64,000 nucleotides of DNA, from contig NZ_BMHY01000006.1 of assembly GCF_014641555.1 (NCBI RefSeq), positions 124,001 through 188,000 of the forward strand, read 5' to 3'. The position numbers and the translations under genes were made by a program. Source of the stretch: Paenibacillus radicis (ex Gao et al. 2016). Lineage in GTDB: Bacteria; Bacillota; Bacilli; Paenibacillales; Paenibacillaceae. Position 1 is the first letter of the stretch. Every line of letters begins with the position of its first letter. The notes under the pieces were generated by a model. It had not been told where the DNA came from and did no database searches. It saw nothing but the letters and a program-made list of their open reading frames with translations. Shown here piece after piece: positions 1 through 11,632 of this stretch.

Positions 1-260
1 TTCTCGGATGGCTTAACATAATACTGGATATCGTTGAAATCCAGATCATCCATGTTGCCGCCCCATTTTGGCATTGGCATTTTGTTGAATTGCTCAAGCG
101 ATTTCAGGCGGAATTCCAGCATCCATTCCGGCTCGCCCTTCATCTCAGAAATCGTGCGAACGATTTCTTCCGTCAGACCTTTGCCGGATTGGAATACGGC
201 CTTGTGCTCATCGCGGAAACCATACTTATACTCTTCCATTTCGGGCATTGATTTAGCCAT
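1..260 (-). CDS. sufB: SufB, Fe-S cluster assembly scaffold protein (N-terminal part, runs off window)
   Basis: Only the first 86 codons are visible; the gene continues past the left edge. SufB is the scaffold subunit of the SufBCD complex on which Fe-S clusters are built in the cytosol. The visible N-terminus contains [33 protein letters not shown] and ends at [10 protein letters not shown], all typical of SufB N-termini. The ATG at 260 is preceded by AAGGAG at a normal distance. It is the last visible gene of the sufCDSUB operon, 29 bases after sufU, in the same order as in Bacillus subtilis. Identity is very secure; only the truncation by the window limits it. Confidence 0.95.
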   Translation of the reverse strand, partial: MAKSMPEMEEYKYGFRDEHKAVFQSGKGLTEEIVRTISEMKGEPEWMLEFRLKSLEQFNKMPMPKWGGNMDDLDFNDIQYYVKPSE

Positions 261-289
261 TGCATTCACGCTCCTTATTCATAATGATG

Positions 290-3238
<2,949 letters not shown>

Positions 3239-3259
3239 CCGTTATGCCCCCTTCTCCGC

Positions 3260-4039
3260 TTAAGCCTGGCCGACCGTTTCGTCTACGATGCCCAGTTCTT
3301 CTTTAACCCAATCATAACCTTCGTTCTCCAAACGCTGTGCCAGTTCAGGACCGCCCGATTTCACGATACGGCCTTGCATCATAACGTGAACGAAATCAGG
3401 AGTAATATAGTTCAGCAACCGCTGATAGTGAGTGATGATCAAGAAACCGCGATCTTCGGAACGCATTGCGTTAACGCCATTCGATACGATTTTGAGCGCA
3501 TCGATGTCAAGACCGGAGTCGATCTCGTCAAGTACGACGATTTTCGGGTCCAGCAATGTCATTTGCAGAATTTCATTCCGTTTTTTCTCGCCGCCGGAGA
3601 AGCCTTCGTTCAAATAACGGTGCGCGAATTCCGGATTCATCTCCAACTCTTTCATTTTGCCTTCCATTTGGCGAATGAATTTGATCAGCGAAATTTCGCT
3701 GCCTTCTTCGCGGCGGGCGTTAATCGCACTGCGCAGGAAGTCAGAGTTCGTTACACCAGGAATTTCACTTGGGTACTGCATAGCCAGGAACAGGCCAGCG
3801 CGAGCGCGCTCATCCACAGCCATTTCGAGCAGGTCTTCGCCGTTCAATACAGCGGTACCTTCTGTTACTTCATATTTCGGGTGACCCATCAGTGCGGATG
3901 CCAGCGTACTTTTACCAGTACCGTTTGGACCCATGATCGCGTGAATTTCCCCGCCTTTAATCTCGAGGTTGATTCCCTTTAAAATTTCTTTTCCTTCGAT
4001 GGCTGCTTTCAGGCCGTCGATGACAAATTGCGTTGCCAT
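3260..4039 (-). CDS. sufC: SufC, ABC-type ATPase of the Fe-S assembly complex
   Basis: 259 aa soluble ATPase that powers SufBCD. Walker A is GPNGTGKS at residues 37-44, the ABC signature is FSGGEKKR at 147-154, and Walker B is IVVLDE at 167-172 followed by IDSGLD. The D-loop/H-loop region [10 protein letters not shown] is also intact. There are no membrane segments, so it is not a transporter subunit. It is the first gene of the suf operon, preceded by a leader of about 200 nt after the candidate promoter at 4248-4276. The start at 4039 has GGAGG-type complementarity (plus-strand ccctcc) upstream. Confidence 0.97.
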   Translation of the reverse strand: MATQFVIDGLKAAIEGKEILKGINLEIKGGEIHAIMGPNGTGKSTLASALMGHPKYEVTEGTAVLNGEDLLEMAVDERARAGLFLAMQYPSEIPGVTNSDFLRSAINARREEGSEISLIKFIRQMEGKMKELEMNPEFAHRYLNEGFSGGEKKRNEILQMTLLDPKIVVLDEIDSGLDIDALKIVSNGVNAMRSEDRGFLIITHYQRLLNYITPDFVHVMMQGRIVKSGGPELAQRLENEGYDWVKEELGIVDETVGQA

Positions 4040-4222
4040 AATATGCTTATCCCTCCATGGTTGGTATAGTCGGCTCGTGCCACTCTATAATCAACAACAA
4101 CGGTCTTATAGTAAAAGATAAAACAGCGATTCCGTAGGTTGTACCGCTTATCTTCCAACGCTAAATGCTAGCGCTCGCCGAGTCAAAAAACGATGCCCGT
4201 AAGACGTTATATAGTTGTAGAG

Positions 4223-4248
4223 TGATTCTCAATGATTCTCAATAATCA
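4223..4248 (-). promoter_or_regulatory. Operator-like repeat over the suf transcription start
   Basis: On the minus strand the 10-mer TTGAGAATCA occurs twice in perfect tandem (plus-strand 4223-4232 and 4233-4242), preceded by TGATTA. The first copy also forms a near-perfect inverted repeat, TGATTAT-TG-AGAATCA. The block begins at the -10 box and covers the predicted start site, the usual place for a repressor. Half-sites resemble Fur-family boxes (TGAgAATcATT), so an iron- or peroxide-responsive regulator is a reasonable guess, but the spacing is not a standard 7-1-7 Fur box. Confidence 0.5.
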
Positions 4249-4276
4249 TTTTATTATAAGTTTTGTTATAAAGCAA
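4248..4276 (-). promoter_or_regulatory. SigA-type promoter of sufCDSUB
   Basis: Minus-strand -35 TTGCTT (4271-4276), 17-bp spacer, -10 TAAAAT (4248-4253). The predicted start lies near 4241, giving a leader of about 200 nt before sufC. A second AT-rich hexamer TATAAT occurs inside the spacer but at an unsuitable distance from the -35. Confidence 0.6.
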
Positions 4277-4321
4277 TCCGAGAAGCCCTGCGGGCTGAAA
4301 ATATATACGCCAAATGTCGAA

Positions 4322-4930
4322 TTAACCGGCAATTGCCGCTTTGATTTCAGCGATTTTTGCCTGCAATTCCGGTTCTGGAATAGCCTGCTCCATCGACGGT
4401 TCCGGCAGCGTGGAAAACTCCGCTGCAACTGTCTCCCCTTCTAGCTGTACCCAGGATTTGCAGCCTGTAAACGATGGAAGCACCGGAATTTCAATGGGAT
4501 TATCCAATCGGAAGACGCGCAGCAACAGCAGATGAAGCGGCTTCGTACGCTTCCATTTCAACCGCTCCTCGGCGAAATCATCCGTCCAAATGTGAAAATC
4601 ACGCAGCCGGTTCAGCGTCTCTTGATCCGTTATTTCGATATCCTCAACCGCTTCCGCATACGCTTCGATTCGCATCGTATCCGGGTGCTGCTTCCATTCT
4701 TCAAGCGTCCCCTGAATTTGCCCCTGATGATCCTCCTTGAGCAGATGCTCTTTCTGATGCTCGTATGCGGGCATCAAGTAAAAGCCGGGACTGCGAAGAC
4801 TGAAGTCTCTCGTCTCCTCTACGATGCCGCCTTTGCGCATAACGAGCATCAGTTTCCCTTCTTTCAGCGCTTGAACCGTGACCGCCCACTCCTTCAATGC
4901 GACCGGAAAGCGCTCTACCGCCTCTGACAA
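4322..4930 (-). CDS. DUF1802 family protein of unknown function
   Basis: 202 aa cytosolic protein with no signal peptide or membrane helix. The N-terminal half has the recognisable DUF1802 features: FPVALKEWAVTVQAL at the start, LMLVMRKGGIVEE, and a PGFYLMPAYEHQKEHLL block near residues 48-66. No enzymatic motif can be named and the family has no established function. It is divergent from mtnK (153 bases apart) and lies upstream of suf on the same strand, separated by the suf promoter region. A short hairpin (AGCCC-GCA-GGGCT, near 4283-4295) follows it but lacks a good U-run. Confidence 0.75.
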   Translation of the reverse strand: MSEAVERFPVALKEWAVTVQALKEGKLMLVMRKGGIVEETRDFSLRSPGFYLMPAYEHQKEHLLKEDHQGQIQGTLEEWKQHPDTMRIEAYAEAVEDIEITDQETLNRLRDFHIWTDDFAEERLKWKRTKPLHLLLLRVFRLDNPIEIPVLPSFTGCKSWVQLEGETVAAEFSTLPEPSMEQAIPEPELQAKIAEIKAAIAG

Positions 4931-5083
4931 CGTAATCCCTCCAAACTAAACTTGTCCTTTGTCTTATTCCATTATATCATTTGTAGGTATTCCAAGGCGA
5001 AAAATTATCAGTTATACTAAGCGGAGTAGAATACTAGGCATTCTGGACTAAATTGAATCTTATACTATCGGAGGTGGACAACT

Positions 5084-6298
5084 ATGTCTGCTTATCACCC
5101 TTTAACGGAGCAAGAAGCAATTGAAATTGCCCGGACAGTCGAAGGCATTTTTCCGGAAGGGGCTGCACTCCAGTCCCGTGAGATCGGCGACGGAAATTTG
5201 AACCTTGTTTTTCATATTACAGATCCCGCAAGCGGGAAAAGCTTAATAATGAAGCAAGCCGTACCTTATGCCAAGGTCGTTGGCGAATCCTGGCCGCTTA
5301 CGCTGGACCGGGCCCGGATTGAAAGCGAAGCGCTGATTTTGCAAAACGAGCTCGCGCCCGGACTTGTCCCGACCGTATACAAATACGATGCGGATCTGGC
5401 TCTTACCATTATGGAGGATTTGAGCGATCATATTATTATGCGTCATGGCTTGATCAAAGGTGAAAGCTATCCTAAATTTGCCGAGGACATTACGACGTTC
5501 ATGGCGAAGACGTTGTTCTTCACCTCCGATCTGGGCAAGAACCAACAGGATAAAAAGCTGCTGGTTAAAAATTATGTCAATCCCGATCTGTGCAAAATTA
5601 CCGAGGATCTCGTATTTGATGATCCGTATACAGTGACGGACAACAATAACTATGAAGCGGCAATCGAAGATGCAGCTGCAGCTTTGCGCGAGGACGGGGA
5701 GCTCCATCTGGAAGTTGCTCTGCTCCGTGCGAAGTTTCTGACGAGCGCTCAGGCGCTGCTGCACGGCGATCTTCATACGGGCAGTGTATTCGTTACGAAG
5801 GATTCGACGAAGGTCATCGATCCGGAATTTGCTTACTATGGCCCGATCGGCTTCGACGTAGGCGCGGTTATTGCCAATCTGGTACTTAACTATGCTGGCC
5901 AGGGACACTGGATTCAAGATCCGTCCGAGCTGGCTAAGTTCCGAGGCTATCTGATCGAATCTGTTCGTGATATCTGGACGAAATTCGACTTAAAATTCCG
6001 CGCGTTATGGGATGAGCACGGCGTCGATCGTCTCTTCAACTCCGCTGCAGGCTACAAAGATCTGTACATGAAGTCCTTGCTCCAGGATGCTATCGGCTTC
6101 GCAGGCTGCAAGGTTGTCCGCCGTATCGTTGGTTTATCTCATGTAGCTGACATCGACCGGATTCCTGACGCTGCTGACCGCGAGCGCGCGCAGCGCCTCG
6201 CACTGGAAATCGGAACGTCGCTCATTAAATTCAACCGCAAGGCGGATTCCATTGAGGAAGCTATCGACATCGTATGGTCCGCTGCCGCCAAGCAGTAA
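5084..6298 (+). CDS. mtnK: S-methyl-5-thioribose kinase (methionine salvage)
   Basis: 404 aa. Phosphorylates 5-methylthioribose at C1 in the cytosol, the first committed step that recycles the methylthio group released by polyamine synthesis. It has the choline-kinase-like fold: nucleotide-binding Lys57 in SLIMKQAVP, catalytic loop LLHGDLHTGS at about 225-234, and metal-binding DPEFAYYGP starting at 246. The start follows GGAGGTGG. mtnA comes 36 bases later and is clearly co-transcribed. No SAM riboswitch is visible in the 153-base upstream gap, unlike many Bacillus mtnKA operons, so control is not explained here. Identity is very secure. Confidence 0.96.
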   Translation: MSAYHPLTEQEAIEIARTVEGIFPEGAALQSREIGDGNLNLVFHITDPASGKSLIMKQAVPYAKVVGESWPLTLDRARIESEALILQNELAPGLVPTVYKYDADLALTIMEDLSDHIIMRHGLIKGESYPKFAEDITTFMAKTLFFTSDLGKNQQDKKLLVKNYVNPDLCKITEDLVFDDPYTVTDNNNYEAAIEDAAAALREDGELHLEVALLRAKFLTSAQALLHGDLHTGSVFVTKDSTKVIDPEFAYYGPIGFDVGAVIANLVLNYAGQGHWIQDPSELAKFRGYLIESVRDIWTKFDLKFRALWDEHGVDRLFNSAAGYKDLYMKSLLQDAIGFAGCKVVRRIVGLSHVADIDRIPDAADRERAQRLALEIGTSLIKFNRKADSIEEAIDIVWSAAAKQ

Positions 6299-6334
6299 TA
6301 GTAAAAGTCGGTTCAACAGAAAGGAATTTGCATC

Positions 6335-7387
6335 ATGACAACTGATTATGTAGGGCTGCAATCCGTTATTTGGTCAGGGGATAAACTCGACCTGCTGGAT
6401 CAACGGCTTTTGCCTGAAGAAATTGTATATTTGCCGCTGACAACCTCTGAGGATGTTTGGGAGGCGATCCGCCATTTGAAAGTGCGCGGCGCGCCAGCGA
6501 TCGGCATCTCGGCTGCTTACGGCGTCTTCCTTGGCAGCAGGGATGCTTCCAATACCGGAGAATGGCTGGAGCAAGTTCGGAAAGAAGCCGAGTATCTGGC
6601 TACATCGAGACCAACGGCTGTCAACTTGTTCTGGGCACTGGATCGGATGAAAGCCCGTGCTGCCGCCATTGTTGAGAGTGAATTACCGCTTGAAGCGGCT
6701 AAGCAAGCATTGCTTGACGAAGCAATTGCCATTCAAAGCGAGGATGAAGAAACGAACCGTTCCATCGGGGAGCACGCGCTCACACTCTTCGAAGCAGGCA
6801 ACGGCGTCCTCACGCACTGCAATGCCGGCGGTCTGGCAACTGCGAAATATGGCACGGCGCTGGCTCCATTCTATCTGGCACAAGAACGCGGCATTCCGCT
6901 GCGCGTCTTCGCTGACGAAACCCGTCCGGTGCTTCAAGGCGCTCGCTTGACCGCGTTCGAGCTTCAGCAAGCCGGTGTAGACGTTACGCTCATATGCGAC
7001 AATATGGCTGGAATGGTCATGTCCAAAGGCTGGATCGATGCCGTTATCGTCGGTACGGACCGCGTCGCTGCTAATGGCGACGTTGCGAACAAAATCGGAA
7101 CCTACAGCGTAGCTGTACTGGCGAAAGCGCATGGCATTCCGTTCTATGTCGCTTGCCCGATGTCCACGATCGACCTGAACACGCCAACTGGCGCAGAAAT
7201 TCCGATCGAGGAGCGCAGCGCTGAGGAGATTACGGAAGGCTTCGGCAAACGTACCGCCCCTAAAGGCATTAAAGTATTCAATCCCGCCTTCGATGTGACG
7301 CCAAATGATCTCGTTACGGCGATCATTACTGAAAAAGGCATTATCAAAGCGCCTTATGACGTAAATTTGAAAAACCTGTTTGTTTAA
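6335..7387 (+). CDS. mtnA: S-methyl-5-thioribose-1-phosphate isomerase
   Basis: 350 aa. Converts methylthioribose-1-phosphate to methylthioribulose-1-phosphate, the step after MtnK. The eIF2B-like isomerase signature is present: RGAPAIG at 51-57, [10 protein letters not shown] with catalytic Cys162, and [18 protein letters not shown] with catalytic Asp242. Length is normal. It is the second gene of the mtnKA operon and ends just before a strong terminator. Later salvage genes (mtnW, mtnX, mtnB, mtnD) are not in the window. Confidence 0.96.
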   Translation: MTTDYVGLQSVIWSGDKLDLLDQRLLPEEIVYLPLTTSEDVWEAIRHLKVRGAPAIGISAAYGVFLGSRDASNTGEWLEQVRKEAEYLATSRPTAVNLFWALDRMKARAAAIVESELPLEAAKQALLDEAIAIQSEDEETNRSIGEHALTLFEAGNGVLTHCNAGGLATAKYGTALAPFYLAQERGIPLRVFADETRPVLQGARLTAFELQQAGVDVTLICDNMAGMVMSKGWIDAVIVGTDRVAANGDVANKIGTYSVAVLAKAHGIPFYVACPMSTIDLNTPTGAEIPIEERSAEEITEGFGKRTAPKGIKVFNPAFDVTPNDLVTAIITEKGIIKAPYDVNLKNLFV

Positions 7388-7394
7388 ACTAAAT

Positions 7395-7441
7395 ACGCCT
7401 GCAGGAAGGGCCATACAATGGCTCATCCTGCAGGCGTTTTT
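7395..7441 (+). terminator. Terminator after mtnKA
   Basis: Perfect 12-bp stem ACGCCTGCAGGA / TCCTGCAGGCGT (7395-7406 with 7426-7437) followed by TTTT. Also a possible weaker terminator for the convergent gene ending at 7495. Confidence 0.9.
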
Positions 7442-7494
7442 CATTGTATTTGCGGTTATTGCGGGCGATGAGGCTCATTCCTCGCAGCCTTGCC

Positions 7495-7800
7495 TCAAAC
7501 CATTAAGGCCAAAGCGTCCCAGCCTCTCATACCAACCACAATGCCAAGCGACTCTGCCGTCGCGGTTACAGACTCAAGCGGCGCGTCCAATAGCTCTTCC
7601 AGCGTTTTCACGCCGACTGCTCTCCCAGCCACAATGCCTCGGTCCTTCAGCCTATCATTGAGAAGTCCAACATCAAGGGCACCGCACATTATATATCCAG
7701 TGTCCGTCGTTATGGCAAGAAGCGTCGTTTTAGGCAATTTCACTTCCACGCCTAGCACCGTTGCCCCATTGCCAAGCGTAATCGGAACCATTCGCATCAT
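7495..7800 (-). CDS. YunC-like DUF1805 protein
   Basis: 101 aa, matching the small DUF1805 family represented by B. subtilis YunC. Typical features are the opening VPITLGNGATVLGVEVKLP, the TTLLAITTDTGYIMCG core and the C-terminal GMRGWDALALM. It contains one cysteine (in YIMCGALD) and no membrane segment. Structures of the family are known but a biochemical function is not established. It is convergent with mtnA and divergent from the gene at 7979; it appears to be monocistronic. The second methionine (residue 4 region) could also be the start. Confidence 0.8.
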   Translation of the reverse strand: MMRMVPITLGNGATVLGVEVKLPKTTLLAITTDTGYIMCGALDVGLLNDRLKDRGIVAGRAVGVKTLEELLDAPLESVTATAESLGIVVGMRGWDALALMV

Positions 7801-7978
7801 ACGAGTTCCACCCCCTTTGAGCCAGCCTCAATACAAGTGAGTAAGCTGCACGATCATTATATGCAGCACAATCTTTAACTGGTTGGATGGATACACATTT
7901 CGGATGCGATTTGGGACTACTTTGATGACGCAATAAGTGATATATTAGAGGTAACCCATTACCTAGTCCGGAGGAACT

Positions 7979-8452
7979 ATGAAACCCACTCAATCTATGA
8001 CTCCTAAATCCTACGTGTTCCAGGTCGAAGTACTCGTTGAAGGTTCCAGCAACGGGGCCGCTCTGGAAAAAATCATACATGCGCTTAACGAAGCGCCCTT
8101 GCTGGACTATCGGATTTTAAGCGGTATTCAACTTGGTCAACTTATAGACGAACGCAAGTCTGAAGCCGTTAATCTGGTTCCTATAGACATTTCTGAACCC
8201 GTCCGACCCGAGAATGCGATAGATTCATCCTCTGCGCCAGAACAATCCGACGGATTTGATTCTATTCGCAAGTACATGAAATCCAATAAGCTGATTCGGC
8301 TTATCGTCAATAAAGGCTTCGGTGTTAAGCTCAGCATCCCTTGCCGGATTATTAATTTCGACGATCAGACAAGCGTAGTCACGATCTACCATGTCGACGA
8401 GAAGCAGGTCTATACGTTTAGATTAAATGAAATCGAAGATTTTCAAGAATAG
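7979..8452 (+). CDS. Hypothetical protein with a possible Sm-like C-terminal barrel
   Basis: 157 aa, not assigned to a named family. Residues 1-60 look like one small alpha/beta unit (SYVFQVEVLVEGSSNGAALE); residues 70-95 are Ser/Pro/Glu-rich and probably flexible; residues 95-157 alternate short hydrophobic strands (LIRLIVNKGFGVKLSIP, CRIINFDDQTSVVTIYHV, YTFRLNEIEDF), a pattern reminiscent of Sm/YolD-like small barrels. No catalytic motif is seen. The ATG follows CCGGAGGAACT. A strong terminator lies 37 bases downstream, so it is a complete single-gene unit. The barrel suggestion is inference from strand pattern only. Confidence 0.7.
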   Translation: MKPTQSMTPKSYVFQVEVLVEGSSNGAALEKIIHALNEAPLLDYRILSGIQLGQLIDERKSEAVNLVPIDISEPVRPENAIDSSSAPEQSDGFDSIRKYMKSNKLIRLIVNKGFGVKLSIPCRIINFDDQTSVVTIYHVDEKQVYTFRLNEIEDFQE

Positions 8453-8488
8453 CTTTCACCTGCTTAAAAATAAAACGGACATTAAACA

Positions 8489-8523
8489 AAGCTCCCATCC
8501 AGGTAGGATGGGAGCTTATCTTT
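8489..8523. terminator. Bidirectional terminator between 7979 gene and GGDEF/EAL gene
   Basis: Perfect 12-bp stem AAGCTCCCATCC / GGATGGGAGCTT (8489-8500, 8506-8517) with a 5-nt loop, followed by ATCTTTT on plus and TTTGTTTAA on minus; serves both convergent genes. Confidence 0.9.
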
Positions 8524-10430
8524 TATTGGATATAGGCAGAGCCTAGCATTTGCTCAATGTTGGTACTCGGCACTGGAGGGCTCCAGTAATAGCCCTGCAT
8601 TTCATCGCAGCGATGTTTTCGCAGAAACTCCATTTGCCCTTCCGTTTCCACGCCTTCGGCAATGACCTGAATATTCAAATTATGTGCCATAGCGATAATA
8701 GCCGCTACGATCTCGGCATCGCTAGGGTCTTGTTGAATATCCCTGACAAATGAACGATCGATCTTCAAACGGTCTATCGGGAAGTTTTTCAAATAATGGA
8801 AAGAGCTATAGCCGGTTCCGAAATCATCGACGCTAATTCCGATACCCATATTCGTCAATGCAATGAGGCAGCGCGATACGTGGGCAACGTCCATCGTCAT
8901 TGATTCTGTAATTTCCAGATCCAGATATTGCGGTTCAAGACCGGTCTTCTCCAATACTTTCGCGACTTTGCCTGCCAAATCATGCTGCACGAATTGACGA
9001 AGCGACAGATTGACCGACACTGGCATCGGCGGCAAGCCCGCTTCCTGCCAAGCTTTGTTCTGGCGGCAAGCTTCCTCCAGCACCCAATCGCCGATCTGTA
9101 CAATCATTCCGCTTTCTTCAGCCAGCGGAATAAACTCTCCAGGCGGAATCATCCCCCGGATCGGATGCTTCCATCTCACAAGAGCCTCTACACCAACCAT
9201 CGTACCAGAACCAATATCATACTGCGGCTGGTAATGAAGAACGAACTCCTGCCGCTGTATCGCCCGGTACATTTCATGCTGCAAGGTCAGACGCTCCAGA
9301 GAGGAATTGCTCCAGCTTTCCGAATAAAGGATGCAATCGTTTTTGCCGCTCTCCTTGACGCGCACAAGCGCCATATCTGCCTTCTTGAGAAGCGTATAGC
9401 CGTCATCCTCCGCAATCCCGTTCGTCACCGTACCGATACTCGCCGTGATATGAAGCGGAAAACCCTTCAGCTCAAACGGCTCCTCAATTAGGCCGAGAAT
9501 GCTGCGTGCAAGCTCCAGAAGCTGCTCTTCCGTCTCCGCTTCCGTAAACAAGAGGGCAAATTCATCGCCTTCCATTCGGGCTGCAAGCCCTTGCTCCGCA
9601 ACTGCTCGGGTCAACCGCTCCGCTACTTGCATGAGCAGCATATCGCCGAACTCTCTGCCGAAGGAAGCATTCACCAGCTTGAACCGGTCAAGATCCAGGT
9701 AGCATAAGCCGATTAGCTTATTCTCTTCCTGTGCCTTAACGAGACTTTCGCTTAGTTTAATATGAAAGAGCGTCCGGTTGGGAAGCCCTGTCATATCATC
9801 ATAATAGGCCATATAGCGAATACGCTCGATGTTGCGCTTCCGGTCGCTTAAGTCATGGCTAACGACTATAGTGCCAATCGCTTCGTTCCCCTTCATCATC
9901 GGCGCGCACACGATCTGCAGCTCCAAAGGAAACCCCGAGCGATGCGTAATGTTGACGTTGACTTGGCAGGCTTCGCCGTTCAGCGCTTGCTCCAGCAGTT
10001 CATTCAACTGCTGGCGGCTGCCCGGCTCAACCAGAGGCGCAAGCGAATTGCCAAGCAGCTCCGCACGGTGATAGCCTAACGTCCGGCTGGAAGCTTCATT
10101 CATCTCGATGATGACGCCCTGCCGGTCGAGAACCGCCAAAGGAACGGCTTCCGAACGAAGGAGCGTTTCCACAATTGGCGTATGATAGTTTTGAAAGCTT
10201 GATGCTTGTCCGCGCCTGACGTAGAGGAAAGAAGTGATCGCTAGCGTACATGCGAATAGAATGGAGGAAACCCATTCTAGGGGGGTATTGGACACCCAAA
10301 TAAACGATAGGATAACAATGACCGCCGAAGCGATCAGGAAGAGTAAACCAACCTTCCAAGGTTCATTAAGCGATTGCGCTACCGCATACCGCGTTTGTTT
10401 TACTGGCAAGTCATCCATTCGTTTCGTCAC
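8523..10430 (-). CDS. Membrane-bound PAS-GGDEF-EAL protein, probable c-di-GMP phosphodiesterase
   Basis: 635 aa. Two membrane helices near residues 26-47 and 51-71, a PAS domain (about 85-197), a GGDEF domain (about 205-370) and an EAL domain (about 385-630). The cyclase motif reads EGDEF at 287-291 instead of GGDEF, and there is no RxxD inhibitory site before it, so cyclase activity is doubtful. The EAL domain is complete: VEALVRW (EAL at 415-417), DDFGTGYSSF and LKIDRSF. The protein therefore probably degrades c-di-GMP, with the PAS and degenerate GGDEF parts acting as sensors. Monocistronic, ending at a strong terminator. Domain calls are secure; direction of activity is inference. Confidence 0.9.
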   Translation of the reverse strand: MTKRMDDLPVKQTRYAVAQSLNEPWKVGLLFLIASAVIVILSFIWVSNTPLEWVSSILFACTLAITSFLYVRRGQASSFQNYHTPIVETLLRSEAVPLAVLDRQGVIIEMNEASSRTLGYHRAELLGNSLAPLVEPGSRQQLNELLEQALNGEACQVNVNITHRSGFPLELQIVCAPMMKGNEAIGTIVVSHDLSDRKRNIERIRYMAYYDDMTGLPNRTLFHIKLSESLVKAQEENKLIGLCYLDLDRFKLVNASFGREFGDMLLMQVAERLTRAVAEQGLAARMEGDEFALLFTEAETEEQLLELARSILGLIEEPFELKGFPLHITASIGTVTNGIAEDDGYTLLKKADMALVRVKESGKNDCILYSESWSNSSLERLTLQHEMYRAIQRQEFVLHYQPQYDIGSGTMVGVEALVRWKHPIRGMIPPGEFIPLAEESGMIVQIGDWVLEEACRQNKAWQEAGLPPMPVSVNLSLRQFVQHDLAGKVAKVLEKTGLEPQYLDLEITESMTMDVAHVSRCLIALTNMGIGISVDDFGTGYSSFHYLKNFPIDRLKIDRSFVRDIQQDPSDAEIVAAIIAMAHNLNIQVIAEGVETEGQMEFLRKHRCDEMQGYYWSPPVPSTNIEQMLGSAYIQ

Positions 10431-10568
10431 GCACCAACTTCCTTCCTCTGCTCAGGTCAAGTGTGTGTTGGTACTATTATAAACGAAATAAACGATATGG
10501 TATAGAAATATTTACTAAAGGAATGCAAGAATCTTGTAGATGAAGATCGAATTTTGTCGAATGATGGA

Positions 10569-10949
10569 TTATTTTTCACTAGAACGAAGGGCTGCCGCTA
10601 TAATACAACCCCATCCGCCTAAAAATGCAACTCCCCCGATAGGTGTGATCGCTCCCAGAACAGAAACGTCAGAAAGTGCCAAGGCATACAGACTTCCGCT
10701 GAAAATGACGACTCCGGCAACGAGCAGATTGGCGCCTGTACGCAGCAGCTTGCTCTCTCCAAGCCGGTCCGCAAGCAAGGCAACCAGCATAAGGCCAAGC
10801 GAATGATACATATGATAGCGTACGCCCGTCTCAAAAATGTCCAGAAGACGCTCGGACAACACTTCCTTCAATCCGTGGGCGCCAAACGCGCCAAGAGCAA
10901 CCGCCAATGCAGCGCCAAATGCGCCAATTGCAAAATATTTTTTCAACAT
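10569..10949 (-). CDS. DUF423 small membrane protein
   Basis: 126 aa with four hydrophobic segments, matching DUF423 (YwdK/YgdD type). The N-terminal GAFGAALAVALGAFGAHGLK and the RYHMYHSLGLMLVAL segment are characteristic. It is an inner-membrane protein of unknown function, found widely in bacteria. It reads away from the TTG-start gene at 11052 (102 bases apart) and follows the GGDEF/EAL gene start region. Family identity is secure; no role can be assigned. Confidence 0.88.
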   Translation of the reverse strand: MLKKYFAIGAFGAALAVALGAFGAHGLKEVLSERLLDIFETGVRYHMYHSLGLMLVALLADRLGESKLLRTGANLLVAGVVIFSGSLYALALSDVSVLGAITPIGGVAFLGGWGCIIAAALRSSEK

Positions 10950-11051
10950 TTGATTTTCAATCCTTCCCTATTTGTGTATACTTTTACGTGATTATGGATA
11001 TATAAGCATTGCTTGCTATCCTTTTACTTTTAACAATAAGGAGTCGATCAC

Positions 11052-11573
11052 TTGGAAGAGAACCGCAACGATTCAACCAAACCAGTCAACGAGGGGGAAC
11101 AGGTTGTCGATAACAACGAGCAACAGCTCCATAGTGACCCATTTTACACCAATCCATACGCAACGCAGCCTGCCTTTGGCCAGCCAGTTCCTGTCCAGCC
11201 TGAGAACATCAAACAGTCCGGACTCGGCATCGCTTCCTTTATCATTGCCTTAGTTGCTGTTCTGCTCGGCATTATCGGCATTATTCTCTCCGTTGCTTTC
11301 ACAGCCGGTATAGCCGACGACCCGCAATCGATCGTACGAGAAATAGAGAATAACGATATTTCGAGCGTTGCTTCCATTATGGTTGCAGGTTTGATGCTGA
11401 TTGCCGGCGCCGGCATCGCGTTTATCGGCCTCATTCTCGGCATCGTGGGCGCTTTTGCCAAGGACCGCCGCAAAGCTTTCGCAATCGTCGGCATCATTCT
11501 GAACGGCTTGATCGTCGTCGGCATCGTTGCCTTAACCGTATTGGGCCTTGCAATCGGTGCAAACAGCGTCTAG
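11052..11573 (+). CDS. DUF4190-like membrane protein with Pro/Gln-rich N-terminus
   Basis: 173 aa. The start is TTG at 11052, supported by AAGGAG just upstream. Residues 1-55 are hydrophilic and rich in Asn, Gln, Pro and Tyr (SDPFYTNPYATQP), resembling disordered tails of Gram-positive membrane proteins. Three hydrophobic segments follow (about 58-85, 112-135, 143-168) with the G-I-A-S-F-I-I-A-L-V / LGIVGAFAKDRRKAFAIVGI pattern of DUF4190. Function unknown. A second protein of the same architecture lies at 26389-26766. A terminator follows immediately. Confidence 0.78.
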   Translation: MEENRNDSTKPVNEGEQVVDNNEQQLHSDPFYTNPYATQPAFGQPVPVQPENIKQSGLGIASFIIALVAVLLGIIGIILSVAFTAGIADDPQSIVREIENNDISSVASIMVAGLMLIAGAGIAFIGLILGIVGAFAKDRRKAFAIVGIILNGLIVVGIVALTVLGLAIGANSV

Positions 11574-11588
11574 CCTAAGCGCGCAAAG

Positions 11589-11632
11589 GCGTGCAGACGG
11601 GTGCGTAATCGCATTCCGCTGCACGCTTTTGT
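11589..11632 (+). terminator. Terminator after the 11052 gene
   Basis: 8-bp stem GCGTGCAG / CTGCACGC with a long loop, followed by TTTTGTT. It touches the stop of the convergent sbcC. Confidence 0.65.

Noticed and set aside
4931-5083. SAM riboswitch before mtnK
   Set aside because: Looked for because many mtnKA operons have one; the 153-base gap lacks the conserved S-box segments and a leader terminator.
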